44,137 nucleotides of DNA from an uncultured Eubacteriales bacterium (GCA_900548855.1 URMF01000025.1:1-44137), one strand, 5' to 3'; counted from the first letter of the stretch, positions 1-9,805 are shown. Notes: generated by a model from the letters alone, not told the origin. Numbers and translations are program-made.

Positions 1-111
1 ATAGTAATAATTATGTTTGGCAGCTTTGCTGCCATCAGCACTGGACAGGGTGGAACGGTTCTGGAGAGTTATTATAATTTTCTTGCCAAATTTTATGTTA
101 TTGGAGTATAA
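1..111 (+). CDS. 3' end of an unidentified gene (partial)
   Basis: Frame 1 is open from the window edge to a TAA at 109-111 and gives a 36-residue tail that begins with a hydrophobic stretch (IVIIMFGSFAAIS) and ends FYVIGV. This is consistent with the C-terminus of a membrane protein, but I do not recognise the family. The only support is an open frame with a hydrophobic composition and its position just upstream of a gene on the same strand, so chance remains possible. Confidence 0.35.
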   Translation: MVIIMFGSFAAISTGQGGTVLESYYNFLAKFYVIGV

Positions 112-213
112 TATACCAATATATGTTTATGGAGCAGTTTCATATTTGAAGAATATTATGAGAAATGATAAGCTTGTTTTTTGAAATAATATGCCGGGAG
201 GTTGCGTATATTT

Positions 214-1098
214 ATGAGAAACCTGTTGTTTATTTTAAATCCATCTGCTGGAAGAAAGCATATAAAAGGCAAATTATTTGATATTGTGGATTTGTTTGTA
301 AAGGCGGATTACAATGTAAGGGTTTATCCCACGCAGGCAAAGGAGGACGCAGTCCGTATTGTGTCGGAGGAGGGATGGCTTTATGATGTTATTGTATGTG
401 CAGGAGGAGACGGCACGTTAGATGAGGTGGTGACTGGCTGTATGAAATGCGGTTGTGATACACCCATTGGTTATATTCCGTGCGGAACCACTAATGATTT
501 TGCCAGGAGTCTTGGAATACCAAAGGATCCTATCCGGGCGGCAAAACGAATTATAAAATATCCAGCACGGCCCATTGATGTGGGCTCTTTTAACGGTGAT
601 TATTTTATTTATGTAGCGGCATTTGGCGCATTTACGGATGTGACTTATACAACACCTCAGGAATATAAGAATTATCTGGGGCATGCCGCCTATGTACTGG
701 AGGGAATTAAGAGTGTACCAAGCTTGACCTCCTATCATTTGAAGGTAGAATATGATGATAATGTAATTGAGGATGACTTTTTTATTGGAATGATAACAAA
801 TTCATTGACAGTGGGAGGATTTCCAAATCCAAACAGTAAAATTGCTGAATTTGATGATGGGATGTACGAGGCATTGCTTGTCAAATATCCAACCAATCCC
901 ATTGACTTACAGGCAACGGTTACTGCCTATCTGATGGGAGAATTTAATCCGGAGTATATGTATCAGTTTAAGGCAAAAAGGATTGTCATTGAGAGTCCGG
1001 AAGCGATTACATGGACGCTGGATGGAGAGTTTGGTGGCAGTGTGACCTATGCAGAGATTGAAAATCTTCACAATGCAGTAAGTATTATAAGAAAATAA
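214..1098 (+). CDS. YegS/DgkB-type lipid kinase
   Basis: Predicted cytosolic, membrane-associated kinase that phosphorylates diacylglycerol or a related lipid with ATP, recycling the diacylglycerol released during lipoteichoic-acid-type reactions. The nucleotide-binding motif GGDGTLDEVVTG lies near residues 64-75 and the PCGTTNDFARSLGIP motif follows about 25 residues later; both are hallmarks of the diacylglycerol kinase catalytic fold. A C-terminal beta-rich half ends with the family-typical LDGE motif. The length (294 aa) is normal. I prefer ATG 214, about 12 nt after GGGAGG (196-201), over an in-frame TTG at 202 that abuts the ribosome binding site. glmM follows 12 nt downstream, so the two are probably co-transcribed. 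The exact lipid substrate cannot be read from sequence. Confidence 0.85.
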   Translation: MRNLLFILNPSAGRKHIKGKLFDIVDLFVKADYNVRVYPTQAKEDAVRIVSEEGWLYDVIVCAGGDGTLDEVVTGCMKCGCDTPIGYIPCGTTNDFARSLGIPKDPIRAAKRIIKYPARPIDVGSFNGDYFIYVAAFGAFTDVTYTTPQEYKNYLGHAAYVLEGIKSVPSLTSYHLKVEYDDNVIEDDFFIGMITNSLTVGGFPNPNSKIAEFDDGMYEALLVKYPTNPIDLQATVTAYLMGEFNPEYMYQFKAKRIVIESPEAITWTLDGEFGGSVTYAEIENLHNAVSIIRK

Positions 1099-1110
1099 AG
1101 GAGAACGGAA

Positions 1111-2463
1111 ATGGGTAAATATTTTGGAACAGATGGCTTTCGTGGTGAGGCAAATGTGGATTTGACAGTAGAGCATGCTTATAAGGTGGGAAGATATCTG
1201 GGCTATTATTATGGCAGAAATCATGAAAATGGAAAGGCGAGCATTGTGATAGGAAAAGACACCAGACGTTCCTCCTATATGTTTGAATATTCTCTGGTTG
1301 CAGGGCTGACCGCAAGCGGTGCAGATGTCTACCTGATGCATGTTACCCCGACACCGAGTGTTTCCTATATTGTGCGTCTGGATGAATTTGACTGCGGCAT
1401 TATGATATCCGCAAGTCATAATCCGTATTATGATAACGGAATTAAGGTGATTAATGGTCAGGGGTATAAATTAGAGGCTGATGTGGAAGCAGAAATTGAG
1501 GCATATATCGATGGTGAGATTCCAGAGATTCCGTTTGCCAGAAGGGAAGATATTGGAAAAACTGTGGATTATGCCATGGGACGGAACCGGTATATAGGCT
1601 ATCTGATGACTTTGGCAACCCGGTCATATAAAAATAAAAGAGTAGGTTTGGACTGTGCAAATGGTGCATCCTCCACTGTTGCAAAGGCGGTTTTTGAAGC
1701 GCTGGGTGCAAAAACTTACGTAATTCACAATGAGCCGGATGGCATTAATATTAATGATAACTGTGGTTCTACCCATATTGAACAGCTGCAGCAGCTGGTA
1801 AGAGAGAAGGGGCTGGATATTGGTTTTGCTTATGATGGTGATGCAGACCGCTGTCTTGCAGTGGATGAGCGTGGAGAAATTATCGACGGAGATAAGATTC
1901 TTTATGCCTGTGGATGCTATCTGTCAGAGCGGGGTGAACTCAACAATAATACAGTTGTCACCACGGTTATGTCGAATCTGGGACTGTATAAGGCTCTGGA
2001 TAAGAAGGGAATCTCCTACGAGAAGACCGCAGTTGGCGACAAATATGTGTTTGAAAATATGATGGAGAATGGCCATTCTTTAGGGGGAGAACAGAGCGGA
2101 CATATCATTTTCAGTAAATATGCCACCACCGGGGATGGAGTACTTACCTCCATTAAGCTGATGGAGGTTCTGTTAGAGAAGAAGGCAGTTGCATCGGAGT
2201 TGTTCCGTGATTTAAAGATTTATCCACAGCTTCTGGAAAATGTAAGGGTGAAGAGTAAGCCTGAGGCAAGAGCAGATGCGGATGTGATTGCTGTAGTGAA
2301 AAAGGTTGAAGAAGCTTTAGGAGATGAGGGAAGAATTCTTCTTAGAGAAAGCGGAACAGAGCCGGTAATACGCGTAATGGTGGAAGCGGCAACAAACGAA
2401 CTGTGCAGGCAATATGTAGATGAAGTGGTGAAGGTTATAAAGGCGAAGGGTCATGAAGCTTAG
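1111..2463 (+). CDS. glmM: phosphoglucosamine mutase
   Basis: Interconverts glucosamine-6-phosphate and glucosamine-1-phosphate for UDP-GlcNAc synthesis, feeding peptidoglycan and surface polymers. The four alpha-D-phosphohexomutase signatures are intact: the active-site serine loop ISASHNPYYDNGIK with Ser102, the same position as in well-studied GlmM proteins; the metal loop DGDADRC near residue 245; the sugar loop GGEQSGH near 325; and the phosphate loop RESGTEPVIRVM near 412. The N-terminus MGKYFGTDGFRGEAN favours GlmM over phosphomannomutase. Its 450 aa is the usual length. AAAGGAG precedes the ATG by about 7 nt. Its end overlaps the upstream alternative start of the lysozyme gene, so the genes probably form an operon. 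Confidence 0.93.
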   Translation: MGKYFGTDGFRGEANVDLTVEHAYKVGRYLGYYYGRNHENGKASIVIGKDTRRSSYMFEYSLVAGLTASGADVYLMHVTPTPSVSYIVRLDEFDCGIMISASHNPYYDNGIKVINGQGYKLEADVEAEIEAYIDGEIPEIPFARREDIGKTVDYAMGRNRYIGYLMTLATRSYKNKRVGLDCANGASSTVAKAVFEALGAKTYVIHNEPDGININDNCGSTHIEQLQQLVREKGLDIGFAYDGDADRCLAVDERGEIIDGDKILYACGCYLSERGELNNNTVVTTVMSNLGLYKALDKKGISYEKTAVGDKYVFENMMENGHSLGGEQSGHIIFSKYATTGDGVLTSIKLMEVLLEKKAVASELFRDLKIYPQLLENVRVKSKPEARADADVIAVVKKVEEALGDEGRILLRESGTEPVIRVMVEAATNELCRQYVDEVVKVIKAKGHEA

Positions 2464-2473
2464 GAGGCACGGC

Positions 2474-4108
2474 ATGGATAAAATACGAAAGGGATATATC
2501 AGAATACTTATACTTGCTGCCATTTTGCTGGCAGCAGGTCTGATACCGGGGGGGACAAGCTATGCAGCGGGAAAAAACGGATGGTCAGGCAGTTATTTTT
2601 ATGTAAATGGTAAGAAACAGACCTCCACCTGGGTGAAGGACAAATATGGTACTTATTATGTGAACAGTTCTGGAAAAAAGGTGACGGGCTGGAAAAAAAT
2701 CCGTGGAAAATACTATTACCTGAACGAAGCAAAGGGTGGTAAAATCCGGAACAGCAAAAAGAAGACAGGTGTGCGCCTTTCCAAACTGAGTGGTGATGTG
2801 CTGGCAATGGGGATTGATATGTCCCAGTGGCAGGGAAAGGTGGACTGGAATAAAATTAAGGATTCAGGTGTGAGTTTTGTCATGCTCCGTCTTGGGTATG
2901 GAAAGGGAAGATACGGAAGCAAGAGCTGTACCATGGATTCCCGATTCAAATCGTATGTTAAGGGGGCACAGGAGGTCGGAATTCCAATCGGAATTTATTT
3001 CTATTCTTATGCGAAGAATCCTAAGCAGGCACTGGCAGAGGCGGAATATACCATTGAACAGTTAGATGGAATTGATGTTTCATTTCCGGTGGCTTATGAT
3101 ATAGAGGATGCCAGTATTGTCAGTGCTACCAATACTGCTACCAGAACGGAGATGGCGAGAACCTATATGGAAACCATTAAGGCAGCAGGCTATACACCGA
3201 TGTTTTACTGCAATCAGAACTGGTATGATAACTATCTGGACGCAGATGCCTTGGCGGACTATGAATTTTGGTATGCCAGATATACTTATGTGGAGCCAAA
3301 TAGAAGCCTCTATAATTGCGGCATGTGGCAGGCAACTTCCACACAAAAGCTTAGCGGAATTACAGAAAATACAGTGGATTTGAATTTTTTATATAAGGAT
3401 TATTCTAAGTCGGTTAAGACCCGTAAACAGGCATTGAAATATGGCTGGTACAAGGAAGATGGCAAGCTGTATTACTATTATAAGGGGAAAAAGCATGACA
3501 GTGGATGGTTTACCATGGCTGGAGAGACGTATTATTTAAAGGGCGGTGCCGCATCTACTGGGTGGAAGATCATATCCGGAAAACAGTATTATTTTAACAG
3601 CAAGGGTGTAATGCAGACCGGTTTTACGAAAATTAAGGGAAAGGTTTATCTCCTTGCCTCAAACGGAGTATTGCAGAAATCTACGAAAGAGCAGGGAGTA
3701 ACAATCCGTGAGGATGGTTCCTGCGTGATAAAGGCTGGCTGGTATAAAAATGCAAAGGGAAAATATTTTTACCGCTATTCTTCAGGAACAATTGCAAAGA
3801 ACAAATGGGTTAAGGTAAGGGGAAAGAAATATTACTGTGACAGCAAGGGTTATCGTGTGACCGGCTTCAAAAAAATTAAGGGAAAGAAATATTATTTTAA
3901 TACCAAGGGCATAATGAAAAAAGGCTGGCTCACCTATAAAGGAAAGAAATATTATTTTAAATCCAATGGAGTGATGCAGACCGGCTGGCTGAAGTATAAG
4001 AAAAAGAAATATTACTTTAAAAGCAATGGTCAGATGGTACAGGGAAAGACGATAAAGATTAAAGGGAAAAAATATAAGTTTAATAAAAAGGGACAATTGG
4101 TAAAGTAA
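2474..4108 (+). CDS. secreted GH25 lysozyme with cell-wall-binding repeats
   Basis: Predicted secreted N-acetylmuramidase that cleaves peptidoglycan. The N-terminus has a charged start, a hydrophobic core (ILILAAILLAAGLIPGG) and an A-x-A-like cut site around YAA, so it is a signal peptide. Two wall-binding repeats precede a GH25 domain at about residues 110-310, with GIDMSQWQG at its start and the catalytic DxE pair Asp209/Glu211 in YDIEDAS. The C-terminal 220 residues hold about eight 20-residue GWxxxxGKxYYF repeats of the choline-binding-like type and are very lysine-rich, which suits binding to an anionic wall polymer. I place the start at ATG 2474, seven nt after TAGGAGG; an earlier in-frame ATG at 2453 lies inside glmM without a ribosome binding site. 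Confidence 0.9.
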   Translation: MDKIRKGYIRILILAAILLAAGLIPGGTSYAAGKNGWSGSYFYVNGKKQTSTWVKDKYGTYYVNSSGKKVTGWKKIRGKYYYLNEAKGGKIRNSKKKTGVRLSKLSGDVLAMGIDMSQWQGKVDWNKIKDSGVSFVMLRLGYGKGRYGSKSCTMDSRFKSYVKGAQEVGIPIGIYFYSYAKNPKQALAEAEYTIEQLDGIDVSFPVAYDIEDASIVSATNTATRTEMARTYMETIKAAGYTPMFYCNQNWYDNYLDADALADYEFWYARYTYVEPNRSLYNCGMWQATSTQKLSGITENTVDLNFLYKDYSKSVKTRKQALKYGWYKEDGKLYYYYKGKKHDSGWFTMAGETYYLKGGAASTGWKIISGKQYYFNSKGVMQTGFTKIKGKVYLLASNGVLQKSTKEQGVTIREDGSCVIKAGWYKNAKGKYFYRYSSGTIAKNKWVKVRGKKYYCDSKGYRVTGFKKIKGKKYYFNTKGIMKKGWLTYKGKKYYFKSNGVMQTGWLKYKKKKYYFKSNGQMVQGKTIKIKGKKYKFNKKGQLVK

Positions 4109-4121
4109 TTGAGGATATAAT

Positions 4122-5501
4122 ATGCAGAACAAAGTGAGAAAAAGAGACCAATTTAAGAGAGTAATCAATTTTTTTGAAGGAGTTATCCTTCTGGCGTTTC
4201 ATATTCTGGCATTTGCATTTGTGTGGTATTCGGAATATGTTAAACAGTTGGAAATTCCGTTCTTTCGCAGAGGTGACTGGGCGGTAATCGGTGTCTATGG
4301 GCTGATACTGTTTTTGCTGACGAATCTGTACGGCGGTTTTAAAATAGGGTATCTCCGGCTTATGGATGTACTGTATTCCCAGATTTTATCTTTGCTCTGT
4401 GCCAATATTGTGGCATATATCCAGATTGTACTGATTAGCAGGCATTATCTGTCAGCAATCCCATTGGTGGAGATGACAGTGGTGCAGGTGGCGGCTATTT
4501 TGCTATGGGTTTTCATCTGCAGGGGAATATATAAGGTGCTGTATCCACCGAGACAGATGCTAATGGTCTGTTATGACCGGGACCCAGATGAAATGATAAT
4601 GAAAATGAGCTCCAGAAAGGACAAGTATGAAATCAGCGATTTGGCGGACCTTACAGTGGAGAGTCTGGAAAGTGTCTGTGATATGGTTTCAGACTATGAG
4701 GCGGTTCTGATATATGATATACCGGCATATGAGAGAAATATTATATTGAAACGGTGCTTTACGGAATCGGTCAGAACCTATGTGACACCAAAAATATCGG
4801 ATATATTATTAAGGGGGGCTGACAATATCCATCTGTTTGATACGCCGTTGTATTTATCCAGAAATAAAGGATTATCCGGGGAGCAGATTATATTTAAACG
4901 GCTGCTGGATTTGGTATTGTGTATTCCGGTTTCTGTTATTTTGCTGCCGCTGTTTCTTGTGATTGCCATATTGATTAAAGCCTATGACGGAGGACCGGTG
5001 CTTTACAAGCAGCCGCGTCTTACTATTGATGGCAAGGTGTTTGATATTTACAAATTCCGCAGCATGCGGATGGATTCAGAGAAAAAAGGGGCGCAGCTTG
5101 CTAGAAAGGACGATGACCGGATTACACCGGTGGGTAAGGTGCTCCGGGCAATTCATTTTGACGAGTTTCCTCAGCTGATTAATATTATTAAGGGGGATAT
5201 GTCTTTAGTGGGTCCAAGACCGGAACGGCCTGAGATTGCGGAGCAGTACAAGGAAGTAATTCCGGAATTTGATTTCCGCCTGAAGGTGAAAGCGGGACTT
5301 ACAGGATATGCCCAGGTATATGGAAAGTATAATACAACACCATATGATAAGCTGAAGCTTGATTTGACTTATATTGAGAATTATTCATTCTGGCTGGATA
5401 TAAAACTGCTTTTTCTGACCTTTAAGATTCTGTTCCAGAGGGAGAATACAGAGGGGATTGATGCCAATCAGATTACTGCAATGAAACAGAAAAAGGAGTA
5501 G
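4122..5501 (+). CDS. WbaP/CpsE-type polyprenyl-phosphate sugar-1-phosphate transferase
   Basis: Predicted initiating enzyme that moves a sugar-1-phosphate from a nucleotide sugar onto undecaprenyl phosphate at the inner face of the membrane. The N-terminal half has about four membrane segments and a soluble Rossmann-like part (residues 145-230). The C-terminal catalytic domain starts with a hydrophobic re-entrant helix (residues 255-285) and then shows the monotopic phosphoglycosyl transferase signatures: PVLYKQPR, KFRSMR, the catalytic Asp-Glu pair in HFDEFPQL near residue 346, SLVGPRPERPE, and KAGLTGYAQVYGKYN. The length (459 aa) fits the long WbaP class. The sugar cannot be predicted. It opens the polymer operon and sits 14 nt after the lysozyme gene. 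Confidence 0.9.
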   Translation: MQNKVRKRDQFKRVINFFEGVILLAFHILAFAFVWYSEYVKQLEIPFFRRGDWAVIGVYGLILFLLTNLYGGFKIGYLRLMDVLYSQILSLLCANIVAYIQIVLISRHYLSAIPLVEMTVVQVAAILLWVFICRGIYKVLYPPRQMLMVCYDRDPDEMIMKMSSRKDKYEISDLADLTVESLESVCDMVSDYEAVLIYDIPAYERNIILKRCFTESVRTYVTPKISDILLRGADNIHLFDTPLYLSRNKGLSGEQIIFKRLLDLVLCIPVSVILLPLFLVIAILIKAYDGGPVLYKQPRLTIDGKVFDIYKFRSMRMDSEKKGAQLARKDDDRITPVGKVLRAIHFDEFPQLINIIKGDMSLVGPRPERPEIAEQYKEVIPEFDFRLKVKAGLTGYAQVYGKYNTTPYDKLKLDLTYIENYSFWLDIKLLFLTFKILFQRENTEGIDANQITAMKQKKE

Positions 5502-5508
5502 ATTCCGT

Positions 5509-6720
5509 ATGAACCAGGCATTTGTGAAGGTGATATGTTCGGAGATGGTCCGTATTGTAACGTTTCCGCTCCGGATACTGCCCATTCGGCAAAACAGGAT
5601 ATTGTTTACCGGACTTACAGGTGGAAAAAGCTTTGATTATTCCTGTAATCCAAAGTATTTATATGAATATATGCAAGAGCATTTTCCAGGACAGTTCGAG
5701 TATGTATGGGTTGTCAGCGACAAGAAAAAATATGCTTTTTTAGAAGAAGAAGGAGTTAAACTTGTTAAACATTTTACTGTTTCTTCTTTTCCTATGTTAT
5801 TGACAGCAAAAGTAATTGTGACAAACGGTTCCTATGCGCCGTGGTTTTCTTTCCGTCGTGGGCAGTATGTTATTAATACATGGCATGGCGGCGGAGCCTA
5901 TAAGAGGGTGGAAAACGGGAGACCGGATGCGGGCTGGGCTGCCAGAAAGAGAGCAGAATTCTGTGCATCGAATATTGACCTGTTTTTGGCAAGCTGCAAG
6001 GTACAGGAGCAGCAGATGATTCGGACAACTTACCAGTATAAGGGAGAGGTACTGCAGGCGGGGACTCCGAGAAATGACAGGCTGGTAAACGGCGACATTG
6101 GGGAGATGAGAAAGAGAGTGCGGGAAAGGTATGATATTCCGGAAAATGGAAGGATTGTACTCTATGCACCGACTTACCGCACAACCGGAATTCCAGTTGT
6201 GATGGACAGTGATTATCTGTTAGGACAGTTGGATACTATAAGGAATCCGGCAAATCTATTGCGGCAGGATGACGCAGAAATTTCTGAAACAGTTAAATGG
6301 TATTTCTTGTGCCGTTATCATCGTTACCAGGATGACAGCATGGATATCCGGGTGAAAGGGAAGGATGTCATTGACGTAATGGATTATCCGGATATGCAGG
6401 AGCTGCTCTGTGCGGCGGATATTCTGATTACGGATTATTCTTCCTGTGTATGGGATTATGCATTTTTGAAGCGTCCCTGTTTTTTGTTTGTGCCGGACAA
6501 GGAAGCGTATACTGCAGATACCGGTTTTTATGTCAGCTTGGATGAATGGCCCTTTGCACAGGCAGAGGATATGGAAGGACTGGCTGATAATATTTCCTCC
6601 TATGACAGTGAACAGGCGGAGCAGGCGGTGAATGCCCATTTGAAGCAACTGGGAAGCTACGAAACCGGAAGTTGTTGTGAGCGTGTCGCTGAAAGGATAA
6701 TGAAAGAGCAGGGAGGCTGA
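5509..6720 (+). CDS. CDP-glycerol/CDP-ribitol phosphotransferase family protein (TagB/TagF-like)
   Basis: Predicted peripheral membrane enzyme that transfers polyol-phosphate from a CDP-polyol to a lipid-linked acceptor. Family landmarks are present in order: INTWHGGGAYKR near residue 125, LQAGTPRNDR near 183, IVLYAPTYR near 217, YHRYQDD near 268 where most members have a K-x-H-P motif, and ADILITDYSSCVWDYA near 303. At 403 aa it is a single-domain form, closer in length to the primase TagB than to the long polymerase TagF. AAAAGGAG lies 10 nt before the ATG and overlaps the end of the preceding gene. Compared with the other two members here it has WHGGG rather than WHACG, so it may have a different role, such as adding the first unit. 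Polyol choice is not readable. Confidence 0.85.
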   Translation: MNQAFVKVICSEMVRIVTFPLRILPIRQNRILFTGLTGGKSFDYSCNPKYLYEYMQEHFPGQFEYVWVVSDKKKYAFLEEEGVKLVKHFTVSSFPMLLTAKVIVTNGSYAPWFSFRRGQYVINTWHGGGAYKRVENGRPDAGWAARKRAEFCASNIDLFLASCKVQEQQMIRTTYQYKGEVLQAGTPRNDRLVNGDIGEMRKRVRERYDIPENGRIVLYAPTYRTTGIPVVMDSDYLLGQLDTIRNPANLLRQDDAEISETVKWYFLCRYHRYQDDSMDIRVKGKDVIDVMDYPDMQELLCAADILITDYSSCVWDYAFLKRPCFLFVPDKEAYTADTGFYVSLDEWPFAQAEDMEGLADNISSYDSEQAEQAVNAHLKQLGSYETGSCCERVAERIMKEQGG

Positions 6721-6724
6721 ATAA

Positions 6725-7921
6725 ATGGAACAGATAAAGGTATCGGTTATTATGCCTTTTCACAATGCGAAAGAATATATAGAGGAAACAATGGCGTCGG
6801 TATTGGCACAGACGCTGAAAGAAATAGAAATTATATGTGTGGATGACGGGTCAGAGGATGAAACCTATTCTATGCTATTGGAATATGCGAAAAAGGATGC
6901 GAGGATTTTTGTAATCTCTCAGGAAAAATCCAATGCAGGTGTAGCAAGAAACAGGGGCTTAAAGGAAGCCCAGGGAAAATATCTGCTGTTTTTGGATAGT
7001 GATGACTTGTTTGAACCGGATTTATTAGAGAAGATGTATGAGGCTTGCGAGAGGGACCAGGCAGATTTGTGTGTGTGCGATGCTGACCAGTATGATACGC
7101 AGAAAAAGGACAGGATTGAGAAACCACAGTATCTGAGAAAGGAATGTATACCGGAACAGCTTCCTTTTTCAAGGGCGACTATTGGAAAATATATTTTGTA
7201 TTTTACAACCAGTGTTCCATGGAACAAGATGGTAAGAAGAGAGTTTATAGAAGAAGAGGGAATTTGTTTTCAGGATATTCCGAGGGCAAATGACCAGTTT
7301 TTTTCTATTATGGTACTGGTTCTGGCAAAACGAATTACAATTGTCTGGGAGAAAGAGGTACATTACCGGATAAAGCAGACGGACAATTTGACAACAAGCT
7401 TTTCTGAAACACCATTATGCTCATTTGATGCACTGCTTAAGGTAAAAAATACATTGGAGCAGAAGGAGCTGTTAAAGGAAGAAAATCTGCGGTGTGCACT
7501 GGATAATAAGATACTGAATCTGATGATATACAGTCTTCATATCCAAAATGATATAGAGGGCTTTAAACAATTGTATCAGCGGTTTATGCAGGGTGGATTA
7601 ACACAGCTGGGTTTTGTGCCAAGGGAGGAGTCCTATTATTTTAAGAAATTGGAATACCGCAATCTGAAATATCTGTTATCTTCTACCTATGAGGAATATC
7701 TGCTTTTAAAATGTATAGAATACCGGGATACGATTGGTAGAAAGAATGACCAGATAAAGAAAAAGGAAGCCTGTATTAAGGATTTGCGCAGAGAGAAAAA
7801 GGAACTGCAGAAGAAGGAAAAGGAATTAAATTACATTAAAAGTACAAAACGCTATAAATTAATGGCAAAATTGTCAGGCTTTTATCATAAGCTTACTGGC
7901 AGAAAGCAGAATGCCAGATAA
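6725..7921 (+). CDS. family 2 glycosyltransferase with C-terminal coiled coil
   Basis: Predicted cytosolic inverting glycosyltransferase. The first 110 residues are a standard GT-A fold: VSVIMPFHNAKEYIEETMASV at the nucleotide site, then ICVDDGSEDET and the metal-binding LDSDD near residue 95. The middle region includes PWNKMVRREF and a conserved DQFF-type segment found in teichoic-acid and capsule GT2 enzymes. The last 60 residues are strongly charged, mostly Lys and Glu, and predicted to form a coiled coil before a short basic tail. GGAGG lies 8 nt before the ATG. It sits between two TagF-like genes, overlapping the next by up to 11 nt, so it probably adds a sugar to or within the polyol-phosphate polymer. 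Donor and acceptor are unknown. Confidence 0.85.
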   Translation: MEQIKVSVIMPFHNAKEYIEETMASVLAQTLKEIEIICVDDGSEDETYSMLLEYAKKDARIFVISQEKSNAGVARNRGLKEAQGKYLLFLDSDDLFEPDLLEKMYEACERDQADLCVCDADQYDTQKKDRIEKPQYLRKECIPEQLPFSRATIGKYILYFTTSVPWNKMVRREFIEEEGICFQDIPRANDQFFSIMVLVLAKRITIVWEKEVHYRIKQTDNLTTSFSETPLCSFDALLKVKNTLEQKELLKEENLRCALDNKILNLMIYSLHIQNDIEGFKQLYQRFMQGGLTQLGFVPREESYYFKKLEYRNLKYLLSSTYEEYLLLKCIEYRDTIGRKNDQIKKKEACIKDLRREKKELQKKEKELNYIKSTKRYKLMAKLSGFYHKLTGRKQNAR

Positions 7922-9725
7922 AATGATTGTTCGGAAAGGACCCAAAGGGCAGGGTGGCAAAATGAAGTTAAATGAGAATACAGAGGTTTATGTAGACAAG
8001 CTGGCAATTCGGAATAATATTATGACGCTGGGTGTACTGGCAAAAAGCACATCAGGCAAGCCAGAATCCCTGGAAATCAAACTGGCTGTAAAATTTGAAA
8101 ATAAGTCAGAAACGAGGATTCTTCCGTTGCCAATCACGGATACAAGCATAGATGAGCATGGAAATTATATCGGATACGCTGTATTTGACTATGAGTTGGA
8201 TACGTTGTTTACTAATAGAGACTTGAACCACTTTGTTGTCCGGCTTCAGGCATATAACGGCAGACAGTACCAGGATGTGCTCGTGGATAATGAGGATTTT
8301 AATCAGATAAAAGAGGAAAATGAGTATTTTTGCACGGTTTCTGAGCAAAAAATTATAATAAAGAGAAAAAAGCCGGTGACACATCCGGACAACTGGCTTG
8401 TTTCCCTGTTCGGCAGTCTTTACCGGATTATAGAATTTGTAATCGGAACCCTGTTAATTCCTTTGTTTTTATTAGATGGCATCTATGTAGTTTGGTTTGG
8501 GAAGCGGAGACGGTTTGAAGAGAATACCTATGGCGGAAGCCAGCTGAAAAGGACGATTTTGTTTGCAAAGTGGAGGTATTCTTCTTTCTGCAGGTGGACC
8601 ATTAATCTGGCAACCTTAAAACGTCTGCTATTAAATATATCCACATCTATCTTATCTCTTTTTTGCAGAAAGAAATGTATTCTCTTTGTATCATCGCGAA
8701 GAAATGATATTACAGGGAACATTGCATATGTAAATGATGTCCTGCAGGAAAGGAATGCAAAGGTTTTGTTCTGGTTAGAACCGGGGAAAACAAAATTTAT
8801 TAAATTTCGGAAGGTCTTTTCGCTGGCATATAAGCTTGCAAAAAGCAAGGTTATCATTGTAGATGACTATACACCGGTATTAAATGATATCTGGGCGCTT
8901 AAGCACCGGGAACTGATTCAGCTGTGGCATGCCTGTGGAGCATTTAAAACCTTTGGCTTTTCCAGACTTGGGAAGGACGGAGGGCCAAACCAGACCAGTA
9001 GAAATCACAGAAGTTACGACTATGCAATGGTCAGCTCTGCTGAAATCTGCCGATTTTATGCGGAGGGATTTGGAATTGATGAGAAAAATGTAAAGCCGCT
9101 GGGAGTTCCGAGAACAGATGACTTTTTTAAAGAAGAATACAAAGCGGAAATCAGGCAAACACTATATGAACAGTATCCTGTGTTAAAGGGGAAAAAGGTT
9201 ATTCTGTTTGCCCCTACCTTTCGGGGAAACGGTGCAGGCTCTGCCTGGTATCCCTTTGAAAAATTTGATGCGGGAGCATTGCTGAAGGAGTTGGGAGAGG
9301 ATTATATTCTGATTATAAAGCACCATCCTTTTGTTGCGCAAAAGCATCCTGTGGATGAAGAGTCCCATTTACAGATACTTGATTTGTCAAAGGAATCAGA
9401 GATTAATGATTTGCTGTTTATTACAGATGTATTGATTACAGACTATTCATCCGTTATTTTTGAAGCTTCTTTGTTGAATATTCCAATGCTGTTTTATGCC
9501 TTTGATTTGGAAGAATATGTGGTAAACAGAGATTTTTATTATCCTTTTAAAAATTTTGTGCCGGGTAAAATTGTACGCAGTCAGACAGAGATTATTCAAT
9601 CTGTGAGAGAGGAGGCGTATGAACAGGAAAAGATAGAAAGCTTTAAGCATCGCTTTTTTGATGACCTGGATGGCAGGTCTTCTGAAAGGGTGGCAGACTT
9701 TGTATTGGGTCTGTTGAATGAATAA
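7911..9725 (+). CDS. CDP-polyol phosphotransferase with N-terminal beta domain (TagF/TarL-like)
   Basis: Predicted membrane-associated teichoic-acid-type polymerase. Residues 20-150 form a beta-rich domain, about 165-190 is a hydrophobic stretch, and residues 250-600 are the phosphotransferase domain with LIQLWHACGAFK, LGVPRTDDFF, VILFAPTFRG, IIKHHPF and DVLITDYSSVIFEASLL. The catalytic histidines expected in the WHACG and KHHP motifs are present. At 604 aa it resembles long two-part TagF/TarL proteins. The WHACG form matches the protein at 11374 and differs from the one at 5509. The start is uncertain: ATG 7911 overlaps the upstream gene, while ATG 7962 begins MKLNENTEVYV and follows a weak GGGTGG. 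Which polyol it uses is unknown, but TarI and TarJ nearby favour ribitol. Confidence 0.87.
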   Translation: MPDKMIVRKGPKGQGGKMKLNENTEVYVDKLAIRNNIMTLGVLAKSTSGKPESLEIKLAVKFENKSETRILPLPITDTSIDEHGNYIGYAVFDYELDTLFTNRDLNHFVVRLQAYNGRQYQDVLVDNEDFNQIKEENEYFCTVSEQKIIIKRKKPVTHPDNWLVSLFGSLYRIIEFVIGTLLIPLFLLDGIYVVWFGKRRRFEENTYGGSQLKRTILFAKWRYSSFCRWTINLATLKRLLLNISTSILSLFCRKKCILFVSSRRNDITGNIAYVNDVLQERNAKVLFWLEPGKTKFIKFRKVFSLAYKLAKSKVIIVDDYTPVLNDIWALKHRELIQLWHACGAFKTFGFSRLGKDGGPNQTSRNHRSYDYAMVSSAEICRFYAEGFGIDEKNVKPLGVPRTDDFFKEEYKAEIRQTLYEQYPVLKGKKVILFAPTFRGNGAGSAWYPFEKFDAGALLKELGEDYILIIKHHPFVAQKHPVDEESHLQILDLSKESEINDLLFITDVLITDYSSVIFEASLLNIPMLFYAFDLEEYVVNRDFYYPFKNFVPGKIVRSQTEIIQSVREEAYEQEKIESFKHRFFDDLDGRSSERVADFVLGLLNE

Positions 9726-9776
9726 AAGGAATACAAGAATTTTCCGATTGTATTATGAGAGGAAGGGAAACATGTC

Positions 9777-9805
9777 TTGTGAATTTAAGGATTCTATGAT
9801 ACAAT
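9777..9805 (+). promoter_or_regulatory. probable sigma-A promoter upstream of the ABC exporter genes
   Basis: In the 102-nt gap before the exporter permease there is TTGTGA (9777-9782), a 17-nt spacer and TACAAT (9800-9805), both close to consensus. Transcription would start about 15 nt before the permease ribosome binding site. This would let exporter, TarI/TarJ and downstream genes be made independently of the upstream read-through. Confidence 0.5.

Noticed and set aside
907..1419. 170-codon minus-strand open frame
   Set aside because: Antisense to the lipid kinase and glmM, both of which have intact family motifs.
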